Position numbers and translations under genes: made by a program. From Insulibacter thermoxylanivorax (GTDB lineage: Bacteria > Bacillota > Bacilli > Paenibacillales > DA-C8): DNA of 64,000 bases. Location of the stretch: positions 167,098-231,097 of the forward strand of contig NZ_BMAQ01000006.1 in assembly GCF_015472005.1 (NCBI RefSeq), read 5' to 3'. A model generated the notes under the pieces. That model was not told the origin of the DNA, did not search any database, and saw nothing but the letters and a program-made list of their open reading frames with translations. Below, in pieces: positions 50,403-59,187 of the stretch (positions are counted from its first letter, which is position 1; every line of letters begins with the position of its first letter).

Positions 50403-53228
50403 CTATCGAATGACGGGGTTGGACTTGCTGCCGGGCATGCCGCCGCCGTAGATGATTTTCTTCTTCTTCGGCGCACCGCCGCGCAGCACGCTGCCCGCTC
50501 CCATCAGGAAGGTCGGAATGCCTGCGAACACCAGGACCAGCGCCCATTCCCGGATACCGAGATCGACGGTTTTGAACACCGGCTGCAGTGCATCGATGTA
50601 GATGACGCCGAGCAGGAGCCCAATCGATGAGAGCACCGCAAGCACGAGATACTTGTTCTCGAACACGTTGCGATGGAAGATCGAACGTGAACTGCGGCAG
50701 TCGAAGACATGAATCAGCTGTGCCATGACCAGCGTTGCGAAGGCAACGGTCTGCGCCAGGGACAGGTGATCCGGCTCGGACTTCAGCGTCAGCCAGAAGG
50801 CGGCCAAAGTGCAGAGTCCGATCAAGACGCCGCGGCTTAGAATCTTCCAGCCGAGACGGCGGGCGAAGATGTTCTCCTTGGCCGGACGAGGCTTCTGCTT
50901 CATCAGATCGGATTCAGACGGATCGATGCCTAGAGCCATCGCCGGCAGACCGTCGGTGACCAGGTTCACCCAGAGGATCATGATCGGCACGAGGGGCAGC
51001 GGCATCCCCAGCATCATCGCGATGAACATGACGAGGATCTCGCCGACATTGGATGCCAGCAGATAGCGAATAAACTTCCGGATATTCTCATAGATATTGC
51101 GTCCTTCCTCGATTGCAGCGACGATCGTGGCAAAATTATCATCGCTGAGCACGAGGGAGGAGGCTTCCTTCGACACATCGGTGCCGGTGATCCCCATCGC
51201 GATGCCGATATCCGCCGCTTTGATCGCCGGCGCATCGTTCACGCCGTCGCCGGTCATGGCGACGACATGACCGCGGCGCTGCAGAGACTTTACGATGCGC
51301 AGTTTATGCTCCGGCGCTACTCTGGCGAAGACATAGATCTGATCCACCTTCTCATCTAAGTCCTCATCGCTCATCGCTGCCAGCTGCTTGCCGTTAATCA
51401 CCTTGCCGTTTCTCGGCAGGATGCCCAGCTGCTTGGCGATCGCCTCCGCCGTCAACTGATGGTCGCCGGTAATCATCACCGTCTTGATCCCCGCCTGTTT
51501 GCAGGTCAGGATTGCATCCTTGACTTCTTCCCGCGGCGGGTCGATCATCCCGGCCAGCCCGATCAAGGTCAGGCCCCGTTCCGCTTCTTCCTCCGTGTCG
51601 CAGCTTTCGTGTTCCTTCACGTCCCTGTAAGCCAATGCCAGCACGCGAAGTGCCTGTTTAGCCATCGCTTCGTTGGCGGCCATCATCTTCTGCCGCAGCG
51701 TTCCGGTCAGCGGCACCACATTGCCTTCCCATAGAATATAGGAACATTGGTCAAGGAGCAGATCAGGCGCCCCTTTGACGCAGACGATCCGCCCGCCTTG
51801 ATGCTGGACGACGACGGACATGCGTTTCCGCTCCGCATCAAAGGGAAATTCCTTCACCCGCGTATACATCCCAGCCAGGGACTGACGAGTCATGCCGGCC
51901 TTACTGCCCAATACCAGCAGTGCTCCCTCCGTGGGATCTCCTTTAATATCGCAGGTTTTCTTCGTTCCCGGGGAGGCAGCGGATTTCCCTTCCTTTGCGG
52001 CTTTCATCGCTGCTTTAGGGGCGACAGCCTCCCCTGATTGCTCGACCAAGACGGCATTGTTGCAGAGCACGCCGACCTGCAGCAGACGCCTGAGGGCGGA
52101 ATCCCGCCTTGCGTCGATTCGCTTGCCCTGCTGTGTGATCTCGCCGTACGGCTCATATCCCAAACCCGACACTTCATATAGAGAGCCGCCGCTCCATAGA
52201 TGGGTGACGGTCATCTTATTCTGGGTTAGCGTCCCCGTCTTATCAGAGCAGATCACCGACGCACAGCCCAAGGTTTCGACGGAGGGGAGTTTGCGCACGA
52301 TCGCCTTGCGCTTGATCATCCGCTGCACACCGAGGGCTAGAGCGATGGTAACGATCGCCGGCAGACCTTCGGGGATTGCCGCCACGGCCAGGCTGACACC
52401 GGCCAGGAACATGCCGTAAGCCGGCTGTCCATGCATAATTCCCGCTGCCACAACCATCACAGTCAGCGCCAAAGCGATGACGATCAGCAGCTTACCCAGC
52501 TGTTCCAAGCGATGCTGCAGGGGTGTAGCCATCGCATCCGTCGTCTGAATCAGATCAGCGATCTTGCCCATCTCCGTATCCATGCCGGTGGCGATCACCA
52601 CCGCCCTTGCCGTCCCCCGCGTTACCATCGTGCCCAGGAAACCAAGGTTGCGCCGATCGCCGAGCGGCGCGTCTTCTTCTAAGATCGTATCGATCCGCTT
52701 GTTGACTGGGACGGACTCGCCGGTCAGCGCCGATTCCTCCACATATAAGCTGTTTACTTCTAGAAACCGTACATCCGCCGGGATGCGATCGCCGCTCTCG
52801 AGCAGGATGATATCGCCGGGGACAAGGGTATGTGCTCCGACCTCGTTCACTTCGCCATTGCGGATGACCTTGGCCGTAGGTGCCGAAAGCTCCTTCAACG
52901 CCCGCAGTGATTTCTCCGCGCGGTATTCTTGGATGAACCCAAGGATCCCGTTCATCACGATGATCGCCAGGATCGTGATCGCATCCAGATACTCGCCGAG
53001 CAGCCCGGAGATGAGCGTGGCACCGACCAGTACCAGCACCATGAAGTCCTTGAATTGATTCAACAGAAGCACGATAGGTGATATGCGAACCCCTTCGCTT
53101 AGAACATTCGGACCGGCTGCTTCCAGCCTTCGCTTCGCTTCTCTGTCAGATAATCCGCTTAACGCATCCGTTTTCTGTAATCGGATCACATCTTGCGTGC
53201 TCAATTGATGCCACCTTTGCTGACTCAT
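50403..53228 (-). CDS. yloB: Calcium-translocating P-type ATPase, SERCA type (YloB)
   Basis: A 941-residue P2A-type ATPase that probably exports Ca2+; B. subtilis YloB supports calcium handling and spore resistance. The start MSQQRWHQLS at 53228 has AAGGAGGG upstream; the open frame runs 38 codons further. An N-terminal cation-ATPase domain leads to TGES (169-172), the transport-site helix IPEGLPA (285-291), DKTGT with the phosphorylated Asp (329-333) and the hinge TGDGVNDAPA. A lysine-rich insertion (about 430-450) and a C-terminal GGGMPGSKSNP tail are mildly unusual. It is divergent from rqcH across 290 bp. Confidence 0.95.
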   Translation of the reverse strand: MSQQRWHQLSTQDVIRLQKTDALSGLSDREAKRRLEAAGPNVLSEGVRISPIVLLLNQFKDFMVLVLVGATLISGLLGEYLDAITILAIIVMNGILGFIQEYRAEKSLRALKELSAPTAKVIRNGEVNEVGAHTLVPGDIILLESGDRIPADVRFLEVNSLYVEESALTGESVPVNKRIDTILEEDAPLGDRRNLGFLGTMVTRGTARAVVIATGMDTEMGKIADLIQTTDAMATPLQHRLEQLGKLLIVIALALTVMVVAAGIMHGQPAYGMFLAGVSLAVAAIPEGLPAIVTIALALGVQRMIKRKAIVRKLPSVETLGCASVICSDKTGTLTQNKMTVTHLWSGGSLYEVSGLGYEPYGEITQQGKRIDARRDSALRRLLQVGVLCNNAVLVEQSGEAVAPKAAMKAAKEGKSAASPGTKKTCDIKGDPTEGALLVLGSKAGMTRQSLAGMYTRVKEFPFDAERKRMSVVVQHQGGRIVCVKGAPDLLLDQCSYILWEGNVVPLTGTLRQKMMAANEAMAKQALRVLALAYRDVKEHESCDTEEEAERGLTLIGLAGMIDPPREEVKDAILTCKQAGIKTVMITGDHQLTAEAIAKQLGILPRNGKVINGKQLAAMSDEDLDEKVDQIYVFARVAPEHKLRIVKSLQRRGHVVAMTGDGVNDAPAIKAADIGIAMGITGTDVSKEASSLVLSDDNFATIVAAIEEGRNIYENIRKFIRYLLASNVGEILVMFIAMMLGMPLPLVPIMILWVNLVTDGLPAMALGIDPSESDLMKQKPRPAKENIFARRLGWKILSRGVLIGLCTLAAFWLTLKSEPDHLSLAQTVAFATLVMAQLIHVFDCRSSRSIFHRNVFENKYLVLAVLSSIGLLLGVIYIDALQPVFKTVDLGIREWALVLVFAGIPTFLMGAGSVLRGGAPKKKKIIYGGGMPGSKSNPVIR

Positions 53229-53519
53229 CGATTTCCCTCCTTGTAGAGTTCCAGCGAAAGCGTCAACTCCGGCCGACGCCCCCACAACCTGTCTACCGTA
53301 TGTGTATTCTGACAAGCTGCGAAATATCCCAGTCGCGGACAAAATATAGCGCCGGCTTCTGCTTGCCGAATTCCATCACTTTTTTCTTGGCGAAAAGTAT
53401 GGCATCATGGAGTTTAGCTCATCCGATCATCGACATCGGGTCATCGAGCTCGAAGCCTCCCGATTAACACAAAGAGATCCTTACAAAGATAAAGGTATAA
53501 AGATAAAGAGGTGAATCCC

Positions 53520-55269
53520 ATGTCCTTAGACGGCGTAGCAGTCCGCGCGGTTGTCCATGAACTTCAGCAGCTTACGGACGGCCGCATTCACAAGATACAC
53601 CAGCCCAGCGAACACGACATCGTCATGCAGATCCGCGCCGGCGGCAGGAATCACAAGCTCATCCTGTCTGCCAATCCAAGCATGCCGCGCGCTCATCTGA
53701 CGAACGAACATTTCATCAATCCGCTTGAAGCACCGATGTTCTGCATGCTGCTGCGCAAGCACTGCGAGAACGGCATCATCGAACGCATCGAACAAGTCGG
53801 CATGGAACGCATCATTCATATGTATGTCAGACAGCGGGACGAGATCGGCGATCTAAGCCATAAGAAGCTCATCATCGAGCTCATGGGCCGGCACAGCAAC
53901 ATCATCCTCGTCGATGCGAACACGGATCAGATCCTCGACGGCATCCATCACGTCACACCGGCGATCAGCAGCTACCGCATCGTCATGCCCGGTGCGGCCT
54001 ACACCCCTCCGCCCGCTCAGGACAAGGTCAATCTACTGGAGATTCCCGCGTCTGAGCTGCATACCCATATCGAATACGACAAACTCTCGCCTTCGGAGCT
54101 CACCGCAGCCGTTGAACGCCGGGTGATGGGCAGCTTCAGCGGAATCGGACCGCTCACAGCCCGGGAGATCATCCACCGCGCCGTACAAGGCGAAGGTCTG
54201 ATCGCGGCACTAAGGGACTTCCAGAGCGTACTGCGGAATCATCAATATGAACCCTGCATTCTGGAACAAGAAGACGGGAAGCCGGTCTTCTCAGCGTTTG
54301 CCCTAACCCATATCGAAGGCAGGCTGCAGCCCTTTGATTCCATCAGCGCTTGCCTGACCGACTATTTCAGCGAGAAGGCGCAGCGCGATCTGGTCAAGCA
54401 GAAGACAGCCGATCTGATGAGGATCCTGACGAATGAACTGAACAAGAACGAGAAGAAACTCGAGAAATTATACGAATCTCTTAAAGAAGCCGAGGGCGCC
54501 GACCATTATCGGAAGCTCGGCGAACTGCTAACGGCATCGTTGCATACGATCAGCCGCGGCCAGTCAGAAGCGGAGGTCATCGATTATTATGATGAAGCCC
54601 AGCCGACGATTACGATCCCGCTGGATCCGAAGCTGTCGCCGGCAGAAAACGCCCAGCGCTATTACAAGCGGTATAACAAGTTGAAGAACAGCCAGACCGC
54701 GGTCCAAGAGCAGATCGAAACCACCCGGCAGGAGATCGCCTATCTTGAGACCTTGATCCATCAGCTCACCGATGCGACCTTGGACGACATCGATGAGATC
54801 CGCGATGAACTCGCTTCCCAGGGCTATGTGCGGCAGCGCAGTACCCCCGGTCACAAAAAAAAAGAAGCCGGCTAAGCCGACTCCCCTCTGTTATCAATCC
54901 CCGGAAGGGATCGTGATCTATGTGGGCAAGAACAACGCGCAGAACGATTATGTGACCAACCGCCTTGCCCGCCCGTCGGATACATGGCTGCATACGAAGG
55001 ATATTCCGGGTTCCCACGTCGTCATCCGCAGCGCAAACTTCGGTGAAGAGACACTATATGCCGCCGCGCAGCTGGCCGCCTATTACAGTCAGGCCCGCGG
55101 ATCCAGCCAGGTTCCGGTCGATTATACCCTGATCAAACATGTGCATAAACCGAACGGTGCAAAGCCGGGCTTCGTCATCTACGATCATCAGAAGACATTA
55201 TATATCACACCGGATGAAGCATACATCGCACAGTTGGAACGCTGTTCGGGCGAATCGTCCAGCGGTTGA
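53520..55269 (+). pseudogene. rqcH: Ribosome quality control protein RqcH (NFACT), frameshifted in an A9 run
   Basis: RqcH recruits alanyl-tRNA to stalled 50S subunits and adds poly-alanine tails for degradation. The first frame (ATG at 53520 after AGAGGTG) covers NFACT-N (SLDGVAVRAVVHELQQL to MGRHSNIILVD), the coiled-coil and part of the linker, then stops at 54873-54875. The NFACT-R domain (PEGIVIYVGKNNAQNDYVTNR, the HTKDIPGSHVVI motif) continues in the next frame to 55269. The break falls in a run of nine A (54855-54863). Eight would restore a single 582-residue protein. It could be a sequencing error, a mutation or productive slippage. Confidence 0.92.
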
Positions 55270-55281
55270 CGCGCATTCGTC

Positions 55282-56157
55282 TCATCTCCTTTGTCCCCAG
55301 CTTTGGACAAGGGAGGTGAGGTATTCCCGCACCTGCTCCGCCAGCTCCGGCCGCTCGAGGGCGATATCCACCGTCGCTTTGATATAGCCGAACTTATCCC
55401 CGATATCATAGCGCACGCCCTCCAGAGGATAAGCGATCATCTGTTTCTGCTGATTCAGCACGCGCAGGGCATCGGTCAGCTGAATCTCCCCGCCCTTGCC
55501 CGGCTTCGCTTGCTCCAAGATCGAGAAAATCTCCGGTTCGATGATGTATCTGCCGATCACCGCCAGATTCGAAGGTGCTTGATCGGGCTGCGGTTTCTCT
55601 ACCAGATCGCGGATCTTGATGATCCCGTCCTCCTCTTCAGGCGAGATGATGCCGTATCGATCCACTTCTGCGGGACTCACCATCATCGAGCCGATCACCG
55701 ACGTCCGGTGCTGATTATACATATCGATCATCGACTTCAAGGTCGGCGTCTTCGACATGATGATGTCGTCGCCCAGCAGCACGGCGAAGGGTTCATTGCC
55801 GATGAACTTGCGCGCGCACAATACGGCATGACCTAGACCCAGGGGCTGCTTCTGACGAATATAGTGAATATCCGCCAAATTCGAGATCTGCTGCACCATC
55901 TCCAGCATTTTCTGATTCCCCTTCTCCTCCAACATCAATTCCAGCTCAATCGATTTATCAAAGTGATCCTCGATGGCGCGCTTGTGCTTCCCCGTAACGA
56001 TGATGATATCCTCTACGCCCGATTCAATCGCCTCTTCGACGATGTATTGGATGGCAGGTTTGTCGACGATCGGCAGCATCTCCTTCGGCTGCGCTTTCGT
56101 CGCCGGCAAGAATCTTGTCCCTAATCCGGCTGCGGGAATGATTGCTTTGCGTATCAT
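55282..56157 (-). CDS. galU: UTP-glucose-1-phosphate uridylyltransferase
   Basis: A 291-residue enzyme making UDP-glucose for teichoic acid glucosylation, glycolipids and polysaccharides. The N-terminal AIIPAAGLGTRFLPATKAQPKEMLP holds the nucleotide-binding signature. EGVEDIIIVTG-like sequence (here SGVEDIIIVTGKHKR), LGLGHAVLCA, VLLGDDI and VEKPQPDQAPSNLAV are conserved. The ATG at 56157 has GGAGGGACC upstream. It converges on rqcH with 12 bp between stops. A perfect 20-bp palindrome lies 42 bp upstream of the start codon. Confidence 0.96.
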   Translation of the reverse strand: MIRKAIIPAAGLGTRFLPATKAQPKEMLPIVDKPAIQYIVEEAIESGVEDIIIVTGKHKRAIEDHFDKSIELELMLEEKGNQKMLEMVQQISNLADIHYIRQKQPLGLGHAVLCARKFIGNEPFAVLLGDDIIMSKTPTLKSMIDMYNQHRTSVIGSMMVSPAEVDRYGIISPEEEDGIIKIRDLVEKPQPDQAPSNLAVIGRYIIEPEIFSILEQAKPGKGGEIQLTDALRVLNQQKQMIAYPLEGVRYDIGDKFGYIKATVDIALERPELAEQVREYLTSLVQSWGQRR

Positions 56158-56199
56158 AAAGGTCCCTCCTTCAACAATTGGACACCGGAAACAACCGCT

Positions 56200-56219
56200 G
56201 GATCTGCTGCAGCAGATCC
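56200..56219. promoter_or_regulatory. Perfect 20-bp palindrome upstream of galU
   Basis: GGATCTGCTGCAGCAGATCC is fully self-complementary, 42 bp before the galU start codon. It could be an operator or, as RNA, a leader hairpin. The remainder of the 296 bp gap to the LysR gene shows no gene; (CAGCCA)-type short repeats occur at about 56285-56305. Confidence 0.5.
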
Positions 56220-56453
56220 TTACGAAACCCTGATCACAGGCATGGCACTCCGGTTACTGACACAGGCCTGCTCGAATGTTTACACTGACCAGCCACAGCC
56301 ACAGCCAACTGCACCAAAACCGGGCACTCAATCGGACTTCCTTGATTTACAGTATTCAGCGTTTTCAATCCGGTGATATACGGGTATTCATACCGCGCAT
56401 GGCAGCAGCATTGGATCAGACCATGGGGCGGATCATGGATAAGACTATGCCGT

Positions 56454-57365
56454 CTAGAGCCATTGATCCAGATCATGTTTTTTCAAAAAGGTCATAAATG
56501 TAACTGCCGCAAGGGGCAGCAGCGTCGATTTGAGGTAAACGGCATGGAAATCCCGCATGAAATTCAGTCCTCGAATGCGCTTCGTTACGATCGTCCCCAA
56601 TACCGATTCATTCCGCACCGCCGAGCGGGAAAGCACAGACAATCCGAGACCCGCCTCCACAGCGGACTTCACGGCCCCTGTGCTGCCCAGCTCCATGACG
56701 ATCTTCAACTGCTGCGGGTCGTGCCCGCCTGCCCGCATCTCCTGTTCCATCACCTGCCGCGTTCCTGAACCCTGCTCGCGAAGCACGAAGGGATGATCGA
56801 TCAGCTGCTCAAAAGTCGGTTCCTCCACGTCTCGCAGCGGATGGTCCGGCGGTATGATCAACAGCAGCTCATCACTCAGCACCACATCGGAATGAATCTC
56901 GGGATGCTCGACCGGCGCCTCCACTAAGCCGAAGGTCAGCTGATGGTTCACGATCTCTTCGACGATCTGCGCCGTATTGAACACCTTCAGGCTGATCATA
57001 ATATCGGGATATTCCCGGGCGAACGGACCTAATAATCTGGGGAGGATGTACTCGCCGATCGTCAAACTTGCACCGAGCTGCAGTTTACCCTTCAGCATCT
57101 CCGTGTAGCCGGCCATCGCCTGCTCCGTTTCCTTCATCAAGGCGACCGCTTGCCGTGCATAGGGAAGCAGCGCCTTCCCCGCATCGGAGAGCTCAACCCG
57201 CTTCGTCGTGCGATGGAACAGCTTCACGCCGAAGTATTCTTCTAAAGCCTGCACCTGCATCGTCACCGCCGGCTGCGTCATGCTGAGGGATTGGGCCGCC
57301 GCTGAGAAGCTCCCGTAGACAGCGACGGTATGGAAGATATGAAGATGATGGAAGTTCAGGGCCAC
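56454..57365 (-). CDS. LysR family transcriptional regulator
   Basis: A 303-residue LysR-type regulator. The N-terminal winged HTH (FHTVAVYGSFSAAAQSLSMTQPAVTMQVQALEEYFGVKLFHRT) is followed by a periplasmic-binding-like effector domain (GASLTIGEYILPRLLGPF to about 295). It resembles the CysL/YwfK branch, with the VFNTAQIVEEIVNHQLTFGLVE pattern. The start is GTG at 57365 with AAGGAGG upstream. No divergently transcribed target is adjacent, so the regulon and effector are unknown. The C-terminal FLKKHDLDQW extends slightly beyond the domain. Confidence 0.9.
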   Translation of the reverse strand: MALNFHHLHIFHTVAVYGSFSAAAQSLSMTQPAVTMQVQALEEYFGVKLFHRTTKRVELSDAGKALLPYARQAVALMKETEQAMAGYTEMLKGKLQLGASLTIGEYILPRLLGPFAREYPDIMISLKVFNTAQIVEEIVNHQLTFGLVEAPVEHPEIHSDVVLSDELLLIIPPDHPLRDVEEPTFEQLIDHPFVLREQGSGTRQVMEQEMRAGGHDPQQLKIVMELGSTGAVKSAVEAGLGLSVLSRSAVRNESVLGTIVTKRIRGLNFMRDFHAVYLKSTLLPLAAVTFMTFLKKHDLDQWL

Positions 57366-57550
57366 GCCGCTTCCTCCTTATATAAACTATTCTTATATTT
57401 TAGCACAATATTTCCCGCCCCGCGACAGAATTCCCTCCATCCCTTACCAGAGAATCCTTTATGTACCGTCTGTCAGATCGTCTTTCATCATCCCTCATGG
57501 CAACTGCCGTCCTCAGCTATGATCCTGCCTCTGCAGTTCTCTCTCCAAAA

Positions 57551-57580
57551 TAAGAAAGCGCTCAGCAATCACTGAACGCC
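57551..57580 (-). terminator. Terminator of the unknown gene at 57643
   Basis: Minus strand: GCGTTCAG-TGATTG-CTGAGCGC (one wobble) followed by TTTCTTATTTT. Confidence 0.8.
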
Positions 57581-57642
57581 AGCAAACCGCCGCCGTGCAC
57601 AAGATCCGGCAGCAGAAATGTTAGATTAGCAGATCTATGGGC

Positions 57643-58080
57643 TTATCTTCTCTTACGCGCACTCTTCACCAAGGTCATCCGACGGGAATGCCGGAGCCAT
57701 GAATAGTAGGTGCGAAGATCTCTTAATTCCATCGTCTCAGACATGCGGCCAAGGAAAGTCACCACGATCATCTTGTGTACAGGACCTCCGGCGAGATCCG
57801 TCTCGTCTTCCATTTCCGAGAATTCCGCCACCATCACCAAGTCATCGTCAACGACATACACATCCTCTTCCTTGCGATAGTACGGTTCGATGCGGCCCTT
57901 CTTCAATCGTTCCCACAGGAACGCGCAGATATCCGCGTATCCGGTCTTCTTCGATTCCACGCGGCTTTCCCAGCGCATGCGGGCATGATTGGTGATGACG
58001 ATATCCGATACTTTATACCTACCTAGCTCCACATAAAATGGTTCATATGTACTCCATCGTTCCATGGTCGCATCCTTCAT
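57643..58080 (-). CDS. Protein of unknown function
   Basis: A 145-residue protein, MKDATMERWSTYEPFYVELG at the start (ATG 58080, GGGGGAG upstream). I do not recognise a named family. The core ITNHARMRWESRV, followed by a helix, then VYVVDDDLVMVAEFSE and HKMIVVTFLGR, gives a His-Ala-Arg helix plus antiparallel strands. This resembles, in outline only, small RelE/DUF4258-like folds. A basic tail (SRRMTLVKSARKRR) follows. It has its own terminator and lies between a bidirectional terminator upstream and LysR downstream. Clearly coding by codon use. Confidence 0.75.
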   Translation of the reverse strand: MKDATMERWSTYEPFYVELGRYKVSDIVITNHARMRWESRVESKKTGYADICAFLWERLKKGRIEPYYRKEEDVYVVDDDLVMVAEFSEMEDETDLAGGPVHKMIVVTFLGRMSETMELRDLRTYYSWLRHSRRMTLVKSARKRR

Positions 58081-58169
58081 TACGGCTCCCCCTTCGATGA
58101 TGGGTATTTATAACTAGGATATGAATACTATTATTTTCTATTATAAATCTATAAGCGCTTTTGCACAAC

Positions 58170-58225
58170 AAAAAAACGCGAAAAAGCGATGATTAGTGAC
58201 ATCAATCGACTTTTTGCGCGTTTTT
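58170..58225. terminator. Bidirectional terminator
   Basis: AAAAACGCG...AAAAAG...CGAT pairs with ATCG...CTTTTT...GCGCGTTTTT with two single-base bulges, giving about 20 pairs and T-runs on both strands. It ends the ylbF-ylbG transcript and isolates the gene at 57643. Confidence 0.85.
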
Positions 58226-58286
58226 CAAGGGGGGATATCACAATTGGAAATGTAAAGGTTGTCTGTGTGATGAATGGTTAGAATGG

Positions 58287-58610
58287 TTATGAATGATAGG
58301 TGAACGCCTTAGATTGATCAGCTTCATCAGCTTGTTCAACTTGCTCATCTCTGCCGTCGCTGCTGCTTGAACTAGTGCTGCTGTTGAACTCCGTGGGAAT
58401 CTCTCCCCTTAGAGATCGTTCGACACTTTTGACGTACGGCAGTTTCTCCAACTGAGCGATGATGCGATCAGCTTCTGCTGCGTCCACGTACAGAACCACA
58501 TATCGCATCTTCTTGGATATATAATGAACGTTGCCGTATTTCTCAAAGGTTCTTGCAGGCTTTAGGTCTTTCGTCCAAATGATCAAGCCCGTTCGTTCAG
58601 GAAACAACAT
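58287..58610 (-). CDS. ylbG: YlbG family protein (DUF2129)
   Basis: A 107-residue YlbG/DUF2129 protein of unknown function. The domain covers residues 1-72: ERTGLIIWTKDLKPARTFEKYGNVHYISKKMRYVVLYVD and IAQLEKLPYVKSVERS. A serine-rich acidic tail of about 35 residues (from STSSSSSDGRDEQVEQADEAD) is longer than in B. subtilis. It lies 65 bp after ylbF, the conserved pair. In B. subtilis the two sit next to rsmD and coaD; here they are 35 kb away from them. Confidence 0.9.
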   Translation of the reverse strand: MLFPERTGLIIWTKDLKPARTFEKYGNVHYISKKMRYVVLYVDAAEADRIIAQLEKLPYVKSVERSLRGEIPTEFNSSTSSSSSDGRDEQVEQADEADQSKAFTYHS

Positions 58611-58675
58611 ATTAATCCCTTCTTTACCTCAAAAGCTATAATTCTTTAAGACTATCAGACTATGCAAGAAAAACC

Positions 58676-59113
58676 TCATCCACAGCGGCACGCCCCGCCG
58701 CTCCCGCAACCGCTGACAGGCAGCGGATTATTGCTCGGCACTTTAATCGATTCCGAGACGGCATGGGCGATGGTCTTGGACAGATCATAGAGAAGTTCAT
58801 CCAGGTTCTTCTCTGCTTCTTTATATCGTCTAACCGCTTCGAACTTTTCCAGTTCCTTCTCCGCTTCCTTCGCTTCTTCCAGCGCGCGGTGATATTCAGG
58901 ATGGAAATGTCCGAAACGCTCACATTCCGCAAACATTTCTTTTTTCCTCGTAAAATCCCGAATCTTCTCCTGAATCTCTGGACTGGATTGGACGATCTTC
59001 TGCCACTTCAAGTACTCGGCGACTTCCTGGGAGTTCGTCACCATATCTCCCAGCTCATAGGCCATAAGAAGTACCTGGGCCGTGTCCAGAGACTGAATCT
59101 CAGCTGTTTGCAT
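58676..59113 (-). CDS. ylbF: YlbF/RicF family regulator (RNase Y complex)
   Basis: A 145-residue YlbF family protein. With YmcA and YaaT it forms the Ric/Y-complex, which works with RNase Y in mRNA maturation and affects competence, sporulation and biofilm; the complex carries [4Fe-4S] clusters. The helical core is LLMAYELGDMVTNSQEVAEYLKW to the ELEKFEAVRRY region. The C-terminus ends SGCGSGGACRCG, three cysteines suited to cluster binding. I place the start at 59113 (MQTAEIQ), eight bases past AAGGAGG; an ATG two codons upstream is also possible. Confidence 0.9.
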   Translation of the reverse strand: MQTAEIQSLDTAQVLLMAYELGDMVTNSQEVAEYLKWQKIVQSSPEIQEKIRDFTRKKEMFAECERFGHFHPEYHRALEEAKEAEKELEKFEAVRRYKEAEKNLDELLYDLSKTIAHAVSESIKVPSNNPLPVSGCGSGGACRCG

Positions 59114-59187
59114 CGGCATTTCCCTCCTTATTACAGCATGTTCCTCTATCATCATAGCATGAAATTGAAATTTGGGAATCCCTTTTC

